The translations under genes and the position numbers were made by a program. Below the pieces are notes generated by a model. It searched no databases. It worked only from the letters and a program-made list of their open reading frames with translations, and was not told where the DNA came from. From Agelas oroides (taxonomy: Eukaryota > Porifera > Demospongiae > Agelasida > Agelasidae): DNA of 64,000 nucleotides. Shown here in pieces: positions 1 to 10,770 of this stretch. The stretch lies in assembly GCA_949130485.1 (NCBI GenBank), contig OX422202.1:4433292-4497291 (forward strand), read 5' to 3'. How positions within the stretch are numbered: the stretch's first letter is position 1; each line of letters opens with the position of its first letter.

Positions 1-22
1 AATTCACCCCTTCCGTCCACCT

Positions 23-458
23 TAGCCACATCCCAAGGCCCCTCCTGTTTTATGTTCTTCAGTTTGCATTCACACAGAGGCAGAAGAGCAATGGAAAAAA
101 TGGAAGGCTTGGTAACACTTATCTCATGAATGTCAGGTGGAGGTGAGGTAGATGTAGAGGGGAGAGTGCACAATCAAATAACATACTCAACTTCAGCATA
201 AGTGCTCCACCACTAAGGTTGACTCCAGATGTTCACAAAATTGAGAGTACTTGACTTGACGGGCAAGAAACGTGCTTTTTATTGCATGCGTATTTGTAGT
301 TGGCCACTACCCTCGTCCCCCCTACATTTACCTCTCATCCAGATCACATGATAGGTGTTCTCACGACTTCCCCATTTTTCATCACTCTTCCACTTCTGCG
401 TATTACACTAAACGTAAACCGAAGAACAAAAAAAGCTGGAGGCTTAGAACAAGGCTAT
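23..458. mobile_element. Degenerate foldback element, family A (hAT-like MITE)
   Basis: The two halves are diverged inverted copies: the left end reads TAGCCACATCCCAAGGCC and the right end reads, in reverse complement, TAGCCTTGTTCTAAGCC. The layout follows the better-preserved copy at 32451-32884, including a pyrimidine-rich inner arm. It is flanked by an exact 8-bp direct repeat GTCCACCT at 15-22 and 459-466. There is no coding capacity; short open frames here are incidental. An 8-bp target duplication with short terminal inverted repeats is typical of hAT transposons; the superfamily assignment is inference. Confidence 0.72.
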
Positions 459-473
459 GTCCACCTGACATCA

Positions 474-590
474 TTCCAAACAAGTTTCCTGGACTTTGTG
501 TCACTCTTTCACTTCCATGCATTATTTTAAACACAAACTTAGAACAAGACTACATAGCTATACCCCACAAAACAGGAATAACGCCCTCCT
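474..590. repeat. Partial duplicate of the right arm of the preceding foldback element
   Basis: This stretch resembles 365-460 again: a TCACTCTTTCACTTC block, an A-rich stretch with an AAACACAAAC core, then TTAGAACAAGACTA. It looks like a second, more decayed right arm beside the first element. No gene is seen in it or between it and 700. Confidence 0.45.
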
Positions 591-716
591 TTACAAATCT
601 CGAGAAATACAGAAGGAATACAACAGCGCTGTAAAACTTTTTGTAAATATAAGCATAGAAAAATTACAAGATCTGTTGAGTACTCACTTGTAAATTCAAA
701 GTAAGGTCCTCCTTAC

Positions 717-847
717 TGAAGTCCATGCATCAGCAGCAAAATAAATTTGAACGTCTTCAGCATCCGGCATAGCCCAAAGATCCAGACTGTTGTCAGGGTC
801 AATATCCCACAGCTTCCTAAAGTGGCAGTAACGCACCACGATTCTCA
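717..847 (-). CDS. Possible internal exon, unrecognised protein
   Basis: On the minus strand a pyrimidine-rich acceptor (TTCCTTCCTCTAG) opens a frame that stays open to a donor-like TTCA/GTAAGG. The peptide includes LWDIDPDNSLDLWAMPDAED followed by FAADAWTS, which looks more like protein than chance translation. I do not recognise the family and see no adjoining exons in the window; upstream lies a repeat-rich block. It could be a relic or chance. Confidence 0.28.
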
Positions 848-1100
848 CTAGAGGAAGGAACGGATTTAACGTTCTCACTGTTATTTAATAACGCCCGAAC
901 GGTAGCATACTTAGCTAGTCCCCACGCATGATCGGCTTACCTTGTGGTCTACAATCGGCGAAAGTTTGTCAAACGTTGACAATTGGAAGTCTTCACTTGA
1001 CCGGCTGTCTTCAGAAAGTCTCGCACTAGCACAAGCACTCCACGCGAAAGCCCGCCAACTCACGCATGCATGCCAATTGGCCTGCGGCAAAAGCAGTGAT

Positions 1101-1400
1101 GCGCATGCGCAACAGTAGAAAACTTCAAGTAGATGTACAGAGGTTTTCAAGTTGGTTGTCCGCAAAAATTTGAAATCAGCTGACGCATGCGCACAAATAC
1201 CTTCTGTTTTTCGTGCGTTGTGGTGTCAAGAGTACCATCAAAACCCAAAGTTCAGTTCGAATTTGCTCGATTGGTGCCTTACGGACGCTTTACCTCGTAC
1301 GATGTGGACCTTGGAGTTCACAGCACACGCAAAAGAACCGGGAAAGGTCGCGCATGCGCAAACGGATTACGGACAACCAACCTGAAAACCTCTGTACACC
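1101..1400. repeat. Inverted repeat with CG-rich palindromic motifs
   Basis: About 35 bp at 1132-1165 (containing GTACAGAGGTTTTCAAGTTG) recur inverted at 1366-1398. GCGCATGCGC-type palindromes sit at 1101, 1184 and 1350. The block lies directly beside the larger hairpin at 1388-1832 and shares its GGTTTTCAAG(T)CCGTTGTC-like segment, so the two are probably pieces of one foldback family. No coding signal is seen. Confidence 0.6.
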
Positions 1401-1785
1401 GGTTTTCAAGTCCGTTGTCGGAATAGGACCAAACGAAACTACGCATGCGCAGTCCGATTGACCCGGCTTAGCTTACTTGGGCAAGGTTCCTTTGCCATCC
1501 CGGGTGTAGAGAAGATGGATTGGATATCGTTGTCGGTATTAAACCCCACAGATATGTGCAGGCATCGACAGTCATCGTAAATTTGAATCTTGTTTGAAAG
1601 GTCAAAGGTGAACAATCTACCTTTGACCTTTGAGACAAAGTTTCAAATTTATTAAGACTGCCGATGCCTGCACAAATCTGTGGTGTTTAATACACACACC
1701 AATGTCCAATCATTTTTCTCCACATTCCAGATGACAAAGTAACGTGCAAGTAAGCTAAGCCGGGTCAATCAGACCGCGCATGCGT
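1101..1785. promoter_or_regulatory. Cluster of NRF1-like palindromes (GCGCATGCGC)
   Basis: The core GCATGCGC or its complement occurs at about 1101, 1184, 1350, 1442 and 1776, and again at 3317 and 56810. The TGCGCATGCGCA consensus is the known binding site of NRF1-type factors in animals. Here most copies lie inside inverted-repeat DNA, so they may be element-borne rather than marking a host promoter. Confidence 0.4.
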
Positions 1786-1832
1786 AGTTTCATTCAGTCT
1801 CATTCCGACAACGGACTTGAAAACCGGTGTAC
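1388..1832. mobile_element. Foldback (hairpin) element with about 200-bp arms
   Basis: The sequence from 1388 to about 1610 returns as its reverse complement from about 1620 to 1832, with moderate divergence. Examples are CCGGTTTTCAAGTCCGTTGT on the left and its complement near 1800, GACCCGGCTTAGCTTACTTG at about 1459 and its complement near 1755, and the central GGTCAAAGGT/ACCTTTGACC pair around 1600-1630. There are no open reading frames of note. This is a non-autonomous inverted-repeat element; I could not define a target duplication. Confidence 0.75.
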
Positions 1833-1939
1833 ACTCAGTACATTGCAAACACACTTTACAACATGTTTGAAAAACACATGCTGAAATTTATTCAGCTTTA
1901 TTCTACTGTTTAGTATAAATGCCACATATTTGTGGACAG

Positions 1940-2660
1940 TTGCTACACACTTTTGAAGTTATGCTAGCATACAGATGGAACTTCCTGTTTCATTTTACCA
2001 TATTGTTCTAGTTACTAAGTAATGTAACCAATTCAAGACAGTGTACTTAATTGTAGATTATACTCTACTTTTTGGTAGAAATATCTTAATATTAGTGAAC
2101 ATTTGCTTCAACCAAGTATAGCTTTGAAATGATGCTAATATATAGAGGGAGCCTTCTCTTTTTAGTTTCACTTACCAAACTGTAGATATTCTAGTCACTA
2201 AATAACAGAGCTACATTCCTAAAATCAAGACAGGCTACTTATGTCTAGATCATTGTTTACATTTTAGTAGTAGCATTTTTTAAATTTAGCAAAAGCTTTG
2301 CTTAAAATTAGTAAACAATGCTAATTTTAAATGAGGCCCTTTTTGGTGTACTTTATTATAGTATGATACTTCTTAACTGAAGAAAGGTTGCTCCAATCCA
2401 GAATATTATCTAATTTGTAGTATCTAAATCTCCATTTTAGCTGTGGTTTGTACTACGTAATTAAGTAACCCAATCTACATTCTAGAAACAATACTAATAG
2501 TTAGAGGAAATTTTTCTGTTAGTACTACTATTGTGACTCTAACTTCTAAAATTTAGTATGATAAATCTCCTACTTAGCAACAACATACTTTTTGTAAGTT
2601 TTATTTCTTTTGACTAGAATTGGACTACTTAAATCTAGCATAGTAATTTTCCATTCTAGT
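1940..2660. repeat. Degenerate AT-rich tandem repeat, about 175 bp x 4
   Basis: Similar segments recur in order: an ATGCTA(G/A)(C/T)AT-type start at about 1961, 2131, 2318 and 2488, followed by a purine-rich AGAGGGA-like stretch, a TTCTAGT(T/C)ACTAA-like block and a TAGATTAT-like block. Copies are strongly diverged. No gene is seen in 1840-2660. Confidence 0.45.
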
Positions 2661-2922
2661 AGATGTGCACTCACCTCAAGTATCAGATCAGTACGCACAT
2701 ATCTGTATCAGACCTGTACGAACAGCATGTCTTAGGGCTGTTTTTGCTGAACTGATACAGAGCTGCAGAACTGATACAGATCCGATTTACAGTTCGGTAT
2801 ATCAGACCCGTTGCCAAAAAGTTCTGTTGCGTTTCTGGGTACAGATCTGGATCAGATTGGTTCCACTTCTGATTCAAAACGTACGATTTTGCTGTGTACG
2901 GCTTGCAGTGTGGCAGCTGTGT

Positions 2923-3214
2923 TTACGCGGCGATGGCTTCCATTATCAGAGACACAAGGGGTGACACAAGGACTACGCTACAACCACCGCCGGTTCCACC
3001 GTCACTGTGCTTGCAGTTGAAAACAAACGGCAGAGTCTCGTAGCAGATGGACTTACCAAATCCCGTGGGTAGACACGGGGATACGTCTTTACCATCGCAG
3101 ATACATTTGATCGCATCCAGCTGCTCTGCTTTCAACGTGAAATCTCCCTTTCCAATACAACAAAGAGCGATCGAACTTGAGCGCTTTATCAAAGTCCTCG
3201 CTTTTACCTGCCAT
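2923..3214 (-). pseudogene. RecQ-like DNA helicase, N-terminal fragment
   Basis: A minus-strand start at 3214-3212 opens with MAGKSEDFDKALKF. After a one-base frame change near 3155-3165 the reading continues as LKAEQLDAIKCICDGKDV, then PTGFGKSICYE, which is helicase motif I (Walker A), and ends with VVLVSPLVSLIMEAI, which resembles motif Ia. This order and spacing match the start of RecQ-family ATP-dependent helicases. Everything after motif Ia, including the DEAH box, is missing, so this is a truncated and frameshifted copy. RecQ-like genes are multicopy in some marine invertebrate genomes; whether this one was ever mobile is unknown. Confidence 0.72.
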
Positions 3215-3663
3215 GTTCGCGATAAGCTCGAGACGGAGGTGCTTCGAAGCTATACGGTAAAGATTAACGGTTCGTAAACGATGGTATACGATACCCTATG
3301 AAATCATGGGGTTCTTCGCGCATGCGCAAACAGTGGATACCAGGCCACTTTTCCCTCCCCTCCCATGTGGCCTGGGTACGAGGCTAATCGCTACACTGTT
3401 AGAAATGTGGTGTTGAAACAGCACCAAAATCAGGTGTAGTTGGGCAGTACCAAATATGACGCCACCTGAAGGTGCACAAATTGCACCTCACTATTGGTGT
3501 TAATTCAACACTAACAATTAGTGTTATGAAAGTGTTACCACAGCAACACCAGTTGAACAATAGCACCTGATATGGTGTTGACTAGGTGAGACTCTGACCT
3601 TGAGTATTTGCAACAAACACTTCAACACTTCAAGGGTGCTAAAAGGTACTTGGATAAGGGTTA

Positions 3664-4205
3664 AGTGGCGGATTTAGGGGGGGGGGGGGGGGTAAGGGGG
3701 GTGCAAATGCACCCCCCCTTTGGCGGCTAGTAGTGTATTTTTGTGTACAGTTCGCGTATACTTAAGTCTGCGCAAATGTAACTACGTACACTACAGCCCA
3801 CACGTCAATCTCGTTTTAGTTTTATTCATACAGTGCTCCCTCTACATGGATGGTGAGATGCTATCAGTATGAGAGCGCTTTCTTGTAGCTAAAATTTTCT
3901 TTTTTTTTTCCCGCTCCTCATGGCTGCTTAGCAGCCTCTGCAGAGCGAAGCGGAGCCACGCCTTTAAATTCTGCGAGAGTTTAATGGCTTCAAACACAAT
4001 GACTAGAGAGTTTGGCAGTAGGTCGTCCAACTAGCTGTTTCACCCCAAAATGGCGCCAGAAACGATCTCAGAAGGTCAGAAATCGAAAATGTTCCTGGGG
4101 GGCATGCCTAGTGGGCGTGCTTCATGCGCTTTATTATGCTTCGCTAAGTATAGCCATCAAGTGCACACTGGAAAATCCCTTTTCAAAATCCTAGATCCGC
4201 CACTG
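3664..4205. mobile_element. hAT-like MITE nested in the element at 3394-4637
   Basis: The left end is AGTGGCGGATTTAGG and the right end, in reverse complement, is CAGTGGCGGATCTAGG. The CAGTGGCGGAT terminus is characteristic of many hAT elements. The interior holds a poly-G run near 3677 and no gene. Confidence 0.75.
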
Positions 4206-4212
4206 TTAAGTA

Positions 4213-4506
4213 CAGGGGCGTAGGAATAGGGAGGGGGGCCACAGGGGCCAGGGCCCCCCTAGTTTACAGCACAGGGGACAGCCCCCCCCCCCCCCTAGTT
4301 TACAGCAGACAGTTGTAAATAAATATGCTAAGTCTTATACAACAAGCCTGTCGGTCGAGTCGGACAACACTCACATCTGGTGTGCGCTATTTGGACAATT
4401 TCAATATTACATTGGCACTTAATTAGATAGCCAAAGCACATGGTCGGTAACAGCCTTGGACTACAATTGTGCCCCCCCTACAACTTTTCATCTTCCTACG
4501 CCCCTG
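4213..4506. mobile_element. Second hAT-like MITE nested beside the first
   Basis: The ends are CAGGGGCGTAGGAA and, inverted, CAGGGGCGTAGGAAG. It starts only 7 bases after the preceding MITE ends. The interior has C-runs (GGGCCCCCC type) and no open frame. Flanks AAGTA and AAGTG may be remains of a target duplication. Confidence 0.75.
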
Positions 4507-4959
4507 AAGTGCAGCACTTCATGGGCTGAAATTGCACTTTGGTGCAATGATGACACACTGAATGTTACTACAACACATTCACCTGGTTGCAACCTGAACA
4601 CCTCTGGTGTTGCTGTTACCACACATTTCTAACAGTGTATAGTACTATAGTAGCACTAAATTTTCAGTGCTCCTCCAAGTGTTGAAAAACACGAAAATTA
4701 ATCGAGAAAGTGAGTACTGTGAGTGTAGAACAACATTAGGACTCTTTCCAGCATACATAAGGCATCCCATCTCATATCCTGGACTCTTGCAAGCACACTG
4801 TTAAATTTCCCTACCTGAAAACCTTGACCATAGCAGTGTTGGAGGAGCAAAACTAGGCAAGTCAAAGAGGAACAAGATTTACAAGAAGCCACTTGACTCA
4901 TTCTTTTCCACAACCTATATGCTCCCCCAGTGTGGTGATAGTCCCAGCTAAGCGTAGGT

Positions 4960-7105
4960 ATGTTGTCAATCTATGGTACCAGATGGTGATGTGCCACTGC
5001 CAGTGATCACTAAACTTGAAGAGCTTCACCAGACCCAAGAAATTGCTTTAAAAAAGCTAAGAAGACATGATGAAGCTCTAGAGAAGAAGTCAGCTGAAGT
5101 GGTGCAGCTTAATTAAGGGGTGATATTGAGTTCAAATCTGTAGAAGACAGCAGAAAAATTGGCAAAAGCACAAAAATCCAGAGAGCTGTATCACTCAAGA
5201 GCTAACTATCTATGCCATAATACAAGTGCAGAAATCTACACTAGAAACAGCAGAAAGATAGAAACAGTTTGATGAGTTACAAGGTGCATCTAGTTCTCAA
5301 GTGAAGGAGTTGGAGGCCAAGTGAAAGAGTTGGAGGCAGTAATTGCTGAGTGAGATGCTGTATGGATCAGCCCAGTGTACCCATGACACCTTGAAGCTTA
5401 TCCTATCTGCATATCTGAGATAGATGTTGTCACTTGAGAAGGGTCAGGAAATACAATTTTGGCAAACATCAAGAACAACAATGTTTGATCAACACATTGT
5501 GGAGTATAGCTTTAACGAGCTACTTGAGAGTTATTGGAGTGAAGTTCTTCCATCCATTGTTGAGGGATGGAGTTATCTCTCACATAAAGAGTTAATGCAT
5601 TAACTCTTTATGTGAGAGATAACTCCATCCCTCCATCCATGGCTGCATGGATGGTGTCAGAAGATAACAAATGGAGTTCAGCAATAGGCCAATGCAGGGG
5701 GGGAGGGGGGGTATTAGAATTATGAGGTCCATGCAGGCAATCTGCATGAACCTTCCAAGTAAAACCTATGCATTGGATTTGACCACATGGAGCTCAAAAC
5801 ATCCTTAATACATGGTGACTTCTATTCAGTGTAATTGAGGAATCCTGGATTCCTTCACACTAACACATGTAGCTACAGTGAGACTGATCAGGACAGCCTG
5901 CAAAGCCTTCCAGAAGCATGGAAGTGAAAAAAGTGGAGTTCACATGTTCTCCACCTTTCTGGCTGCAAATTATCACACTAAGAGGGTATACCTTGGCCTC
6001 CTTTCACGGGAACCGAATTAACATCTTGTTTCATAAGATAAAAAGAGTGTTCTTTGCACAAGAAGTGGCTACATACAACCTTTTGATTCAGATGCTTCGA
6101 TAGATGCTTCTTCCTTATTAACAGGAGAAGCTTGTCTATTTTCTGACATACCACTCAAAAGTGACAATATATTTGACTCTCTACTTGTCATTGCGCCATA
6201 TTAAAACAATACTACAGTTCAGATCCTCACGCAGCCAGGCTTTATTTACAGCATTCTCAAACTTTTCAAGAGGATGGTTGCAGACCACTTAGATGGTACA
6301 CATGAAGGTATAACTAATGATGAAATAGCATCAGTGCCAAAAACCAGTGTTATAAGTAAAAGAGATTTTGCCCAACTTGACAGGCTACTTCGAAAAAAAA
6401 AAAAAAATGCTTCAAACACTTGCTTTGGAAGCAATGATACTGTTTACAAATAACAAAACAGCAAACTGGCTGAAACCAAAGAGTGAACCTGAGATGGCAG
6501 ACTTGTTGAGAACAGCAAGGACTAAGGCACCAGAGTTCCAAAAGCTCTATCAATATTGCCAGAAAGTAACGCTAGAGGAAAGAGCAAAGATCCAAAGGGC
6601 CAAAGTGAAAGCTGTTGCAGAAAAGTGAGCACATGAGAGGAAGGAGAGACAAAAGCTTACAGAAGCAGTGCTAGCGAGTGGGCCTTGGCAGACAGAAGAG
6701 TAGCTAAATCACAGCTGGACTGGTAGGCCTCAAATCTATTAAACTGCTAAGCTAAAAGGCCAGCTTGATTTCCGGAAGAAAGTGCTACAGCAAACCTACT
6801 GAGACAAAACCATTTTCAAGCCACCGTCAAGAGTAAACAACTGAGTGTAGATGAAGTGACTCATGACTTGCTTAACCTGCTATCAACTGGATCTGAATCC
6901 AATACACCACCCCAGCTGCCAAAAGACTCAGAAACTGCTGACCTGAGAGTCTTTCATAGATGGCTGGTTGCAGATGATGGGGAATGTTTTACAGGACATA
7001 TTTTGAGTGTTGTACCTGGAACAAATAATTGATTTAATGTAAAATATGATGGTGAGGAGCAAATCCTTAGACTAAACCTTTTTGAAGATGTGTGAAGTGG
7101 TGATC
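4960..7105 (+). pseudogene. Decayed gene of unrecognised family with coiled-coil start and Tudor-like end
   Basis: At about 4978-5115 the plus strand reads a charged helical segment (LEELHQTQEIALKKLRRHDE) ending in a stop. From about 6240 it reads MVADHLDGTHEGITNDEIAS, then a poly-A tract at 6394-6408 shifts the frame to LALEAMILFTNNKTANWLK and a basic helix ending at a stop at 6626. At 6955-7092 it reads FHRWLVADDGECFTGHILSV, an in-frame TGA, and VKYDGEEQILRLNLFEDV, which has the look of a Tudor or chromo-barrel strand pattern. The multiple stops and shifts mark it as dead. I have a sense of similar multicopy uncharacterised proteins in sponges and cnidarians, possibly transposon-borne, but cannot name the family. 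Confidence 0.5.
5562..5633. repeat. Perfect 72-bp palindrome
   Basis: The sequence from GAGGGATGGAGTTATCTCTC to the centre at TGCA (5596-5599) is followed by its exact reverse complement with no spacer. Arms are 36 bases with no mismatch, inside the decayed gene region. Such a spacerless perfect palindrome is either very recent or an assembly foldback artefact. Confidence 0.9.
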
Positions 7106-7139
7106 TGTAATTTTTGTAAGTTGATTTTTGTATACTAGG

Positions 7140-7760
7140 TATTGGCTACCAGTAATACATTAATCAAGAGCACTGGATTGAGATTAATTCCATGCACACC
7201 ATATTATTATATATTAGCTAGCCAGCAATACTACTACACTTTGATATTTCAAGGACTATACATGGATGTTAGTCAGAACTGCATGGTGGTATTTCAACCA
7301 TCTAGGAAAAGCTACTCTTTAATTAGAAATGAAAGCATGCATATGAAGATAAGGTTTTCACCAAAGACCCTGACTAAATTGGATTCATTCAGGTAGGTTT
7401 TGATGTGTTGAGATTCAAAAACTATGATATATGGAATAAGGAGTGAACTACTCACGCACCATGATCCTACAAGTTTTAGAAACCGATCAGGGCCCCATTA
7501 TCAGTAGGCATGTCCTTGAACAGTCAATGTGTAGTAATACGCAGTGATTTTATGCATGCCCCAGAAAGTGCACAATAACTTACAGAGCTCATCGGAGCCC
7601 ACAGATCAGTTCCAGAGCACCATTTTGGTGAAAATTGTATCTTCATAGCTGTTTCCATTCCCGAGTTATGCTGTTTGAAGAGCTAAACTTCTGACTGGCA
7701 CAATGCGCTGCATATGATCCCACCTGCCACTTTATATACATGAGATTTAGACATTTTTGG
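7140..7760. other. No gene seen
   Basis: This is AT-rich unique-looking sequence with only short incidental open frames. It leads into the dispersed repeat at 7760. Confidence 0.4.
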
Positions 7761-8060
7761 TAGGGTAGATGCTGGTATTATGAGACGACACCATGTATGG
7801 GCTTATGACTTTATCAGAATTGCCAGATATTGATTGATACCTTGGCTAAGCATTAGTGATATTGTTCTTTCTCTCTAACATGAATGGTTGTAACAACTAT
7901 GTTATTCACATTCTATTGTGGCTTAAATTTTGAAGCATTTTTTCCCACACATATTGATTAGCATGAAAAAATTTGTATCGCTGAAAACCTGGTATATGAT
8001 AGGTAAGGAAAACAGTTTTTTAGCACAACCTTCTAGGTTAAAAGTATGTGACTGCAAAGT
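7760..8060 (+). repeat. Dispersed repeat, copy 1 (second copy at 46575-46860)
   Basis: Blocks such as GATACCTTGGCTAA, the TTGTGG/TTGTGGGTT-type segment, TTCCCACA.ATATT and AGCACAACCTTCTAGGTT occur here and in the same order and orientation near 46575-46860. Divergence is moderate. There is no coding frame in either copy, so this is probably a non-coding part or tail of a transposon. Confidence 0.65.
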
Positions 8061-8095
8061 CAATCACTGTTTGAAACGCAAACTGCAGTTTTTTT

Positions 8096-8099
<4 letters not shown>

Positions 8100-8126
<27 letters not shown>

Positions 8127-8127
8127 C
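8100..8127. repeat. (TG)n microsatellite
   Basis: About 13 uninterrupted TG dinucleotides. From 8130 to 8610 nothing else is recognisable. Confidence 0.9.
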
Positions 8128-8618
8128 ATAATAGGTACCATTGTCTCATAATAGTTTACACTATAAGGTGTACAACACAATTAATGGCTAATTAGCTCTA
8201 TATAGTGAGACAGAACATCAGTTCCACTGAGTGCATAGGCACATGCTTGACTTTAATCCATGCATGCAAACATTGACTTTTTTCAGTTAATTCATGAAAC
8301 ATGTTTGTGTCCATAAATCAGGGGTGTATACCCTAGAAAAAGTTCACTGCATTCTTGAACATTTCTGTATGTATCTTGAGAATGGCTGAAAGGAAGTAAA
8401 TGGAATTGGAGATCTCAGTCCCAGGAGCATCAAGTGGTGTATGTTTCAAGGTGGCTTACTTCTCGCCTGACATGGCTACAAAGCAACTCCTGCAGTATTG
8501 TCAATCTCATGACCCTGAAACACAATCTCATCCATGTCAGAAAGCTCTGCTGTCGACAATACCACAACATCCTCAGTGTTTACAGCCACTGCCATAACTT
8601 CTTTACCTGGCACACACT

Positions 8619-8910
8619 TAGTCTGGTTCCCAGACCCTTCCTGTATGGGCGGGACGAGAGGGGCAAGAATAACTCAACCGCAACGTGGACCCACGAACTT
8701 ATTGATAGTTGCGAAGCCACAACTATTAACAAGTTTATCGTACCACACTTCACAGTCACAAGTCCATTCCACACATTCACACGAAGTTTTACTCACGACT
8801 CACACCTACTTGACATTCGCGTTTTTCCCTCATTGAGTTATTCACCAGACCCTCCCTCCCCTCTCCTTTCTCTCCCCGCCTATACAGGAAGAGTCTTTGA
8901 ACCAAACTAC
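8619..8910. mobile_element. Foldback MITE, TAGTCTGG-type ends, 8-bp TSD
   Basis: The left end is TAGTCTGGTTCCCAGACCC and the inverted right end is TAGTTTGGTTCAAAGACTC, followed by a matching CTTCCTGTAT.GGCGGG segment. Further in, GAATAACTCAA pairs with TTGAGTTATTC. The exact direct repeat CACACACT flanks it at 8611-8618 and 8911-8918. The long plus-strand open frame crossing it is not a gene. Confidence 0.8.
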
Positions 8911-9559
8911 CACACACTGGAGTCCACACACTTTCACCACAGTTCAAGTGCAGATCAAACCGGGCATATGGAAAAGCAGATGGAAATGGAACCGGAAACT
9001 GAAAACAGAAATGGAAGCGCAACCTCTTAGCTGTTGTAGCTAGTCCTACCAAGATTCATTTGTTGTTGGTTTTCATTCCTAGGCATCCCAGTGCTCTCCC
9101 TGCCTCCAGTTTTTGCTTTGCTAACCTAGCTAGCCTAGCCTCGCTCCCAGGCCTTCACAACCCCCTGTTGTGGTGTAATGTGTGATTGTTTAGTATTGTG
9201 ACAGTTGAACTATATTGTATTTTAATTAGAACACAAGACAATTGCCTATGCCAAGACAGTTAGCAAGTATTTCAGCTGTGTTGTCTGTCTTCTAGAATAT
9301 TCTTACTCACACTATATATTGCTGTGTACTTTTCATTATATTGAGTCAGTCACAATCTCAGTCTACAACCTCTGTCACTGGGAACGCTTGTCGCGTACCC
9401 AGTGTGAAATTCCCGAGAGCAACGAGAACAGTACAGTATTTCTCACTTGGGTTGTGCAAGTATGTTCTCAGCAGTATTCTATCTTTGGTGTTTCATATAG
9501 CTTATTCTGTATAAATATGCCCTGTACATGTCGCTTGCAGTACGGGGTTAGCTTTACCG

Positions 9560-9650
9560 TAGCCTCGTTCCCAGGCCTCCCCCGGTTTTGTTCTTCGGTT
9601 TGGGTTCAGTACAATACACAGAAATGGAAGAGCTTCGCCGCTATATGAAT
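9560..9650. mobile_element. Partial end of a family A foldback element
   Basis: TAGCCTCGTTCCCAGGCCTC at 9560 and the following CCCCGGTTTTGTTCTTCGGTT match one terminus of the elements at 23-458 and 32451-32884. The second arm is not found nearby, so the copy is truncated. A shorter TAGCCTCGCTCCCAGGCC copy lies at about 9136. Confidence 0.55.
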
Positions 9651-9659
9651 TATGAGGGA

Positions 9660-10220
9660 AAACTACAAACTAGTTGAATCGACTGTGAGCGTTGTGTTCT
9701 GCCCTCACAGAAGAAGTGTGCTCACTACTGGCCTGCGCAGGGCAGTGAGGAGTATGGTAACGCGTTGAGGCATAGATAGTAGGGTAAGAGAGATTGGAAA
9801 CTTCCGTTAATGCCTAATTAACACTTCCCATCCGGGTTAGGACTAGCCTGTTCAGTGTAGCATGGTAGAGATACCATCTGTATATGATGATAGGCATATA
9901 CCTGTGTTTATGTATGCAGCAGAGAGTTCAGTATGATAGACATATACATATAGTACCATCAAGCACAGTGCAAAAGTCAAGGGATGTGAGACGGTGAGTC
10001 AACCAGTTTTTTGCCTTCTAAAAGACCATCTAAAGTGTGAAAATGGTTATGACTTCACCCTTTGTAACTCACATGAGACTTCTAGCCTAATCAAAATACT
10101 ACTTGATGGGCACACAGTAATCACTACTGAACTGATTTAAGTGAAAAGTTTGATCTCAAGTACCTTCTCTTAGCTGGTACAGGTACAGAACTGTACCCCA
10201 TCTGAAATCAGCTGTCACAA
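9660..10220. other. No gene seen
   Basis: Mixed unique sequence between element fragments; no splice-supported open frame was recognised. Confidence 0.35.
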
Positions 10221-10229
10221 CCTATTTGG

Positions 10230-10487
10230 TCACAGACTGATGACAGAACAACCCAGAATTACAAGAAAATAGTCTAGGGGCATGGCACTGGCACTGTACA
10301 ATGTCCTCCAAACGTTTCTAGCATACACCTTATACCACTGGGAAACTAGAGGTACAGAAAGGTCTACTATGTGTTGACTTGCTTCACTGAGACAGACTTT
10401 CCAGTCAGACTCAAGGATCAACTTCTTAAGGTAGGACAACCTTGAATCACGGATCTCCGAGTAATGTGGACAGATGGATGGGGTCAT
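10230..10487 (-). pseudogene. Possible LINE reverse-transcriptase C-terminal tail fragment
   Basis: The minus-strand peptide CPHYSEIRDSRLSYLKKLI followed by a Leu/Ser-rich stretch and a YKVYARNVWRTLYS segment resembles the 'C-P-x-Y/F-x-x-I/L-R' tail region seen after the polymerase domain in several LINE ORF2 proteins. Its upstream part is cut off exactly where the foldback element at 10484 begins. The match is by pattern only. Confidence 0.35.
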
Positions 10488-10770
10488 TCCATGTCAAATC
10501 AACACAAAAATCCTTACCCTCACTGATTTGAACGAAACTTGGTGTTTACACAGTGTCTGTTAGATATTAACCCACAGTGAATTTCAGCATTCTGCAGTGT
10601 ATGGCTTCAGAGTTAGAACCAGACAAAAAATTGATTTTTCGGAAATTGTTAGCTTACCTATTGTTACTAAATCAACCATAACTTTGAGTGAGATTAACTA
10701 TATTACCTACAATTAACACCACTTGTAGCTCACAAAATTTCCTTTCGTTTGATATAATTAACAAGTATAT

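Larger units (their letters stand above)
3394..4637. mobile_element. TA-flanked inverted-repeat element (outer shell of a nest)
   Basis: CACTGTTAGAAATGTG at 3394-3409 is repeated inverted at 4622-4637, and TA flanks both ends, as in Tc1/mariner-type elements. Its own DNA (3394-3663 and 4507-4637) is rich in GGTGTTG/CAACACC and GGTGCA/TGCACC short inverted motifs and has no coding capacity. Two other elements are inserted inside. Confidence 0.75.

Noticed and set aside
8434..9030. 198-codon plus-strand open frame
   Set aside because: It spans a foldback MITE with a clear 8-bp target duplication and has no familiar domain.
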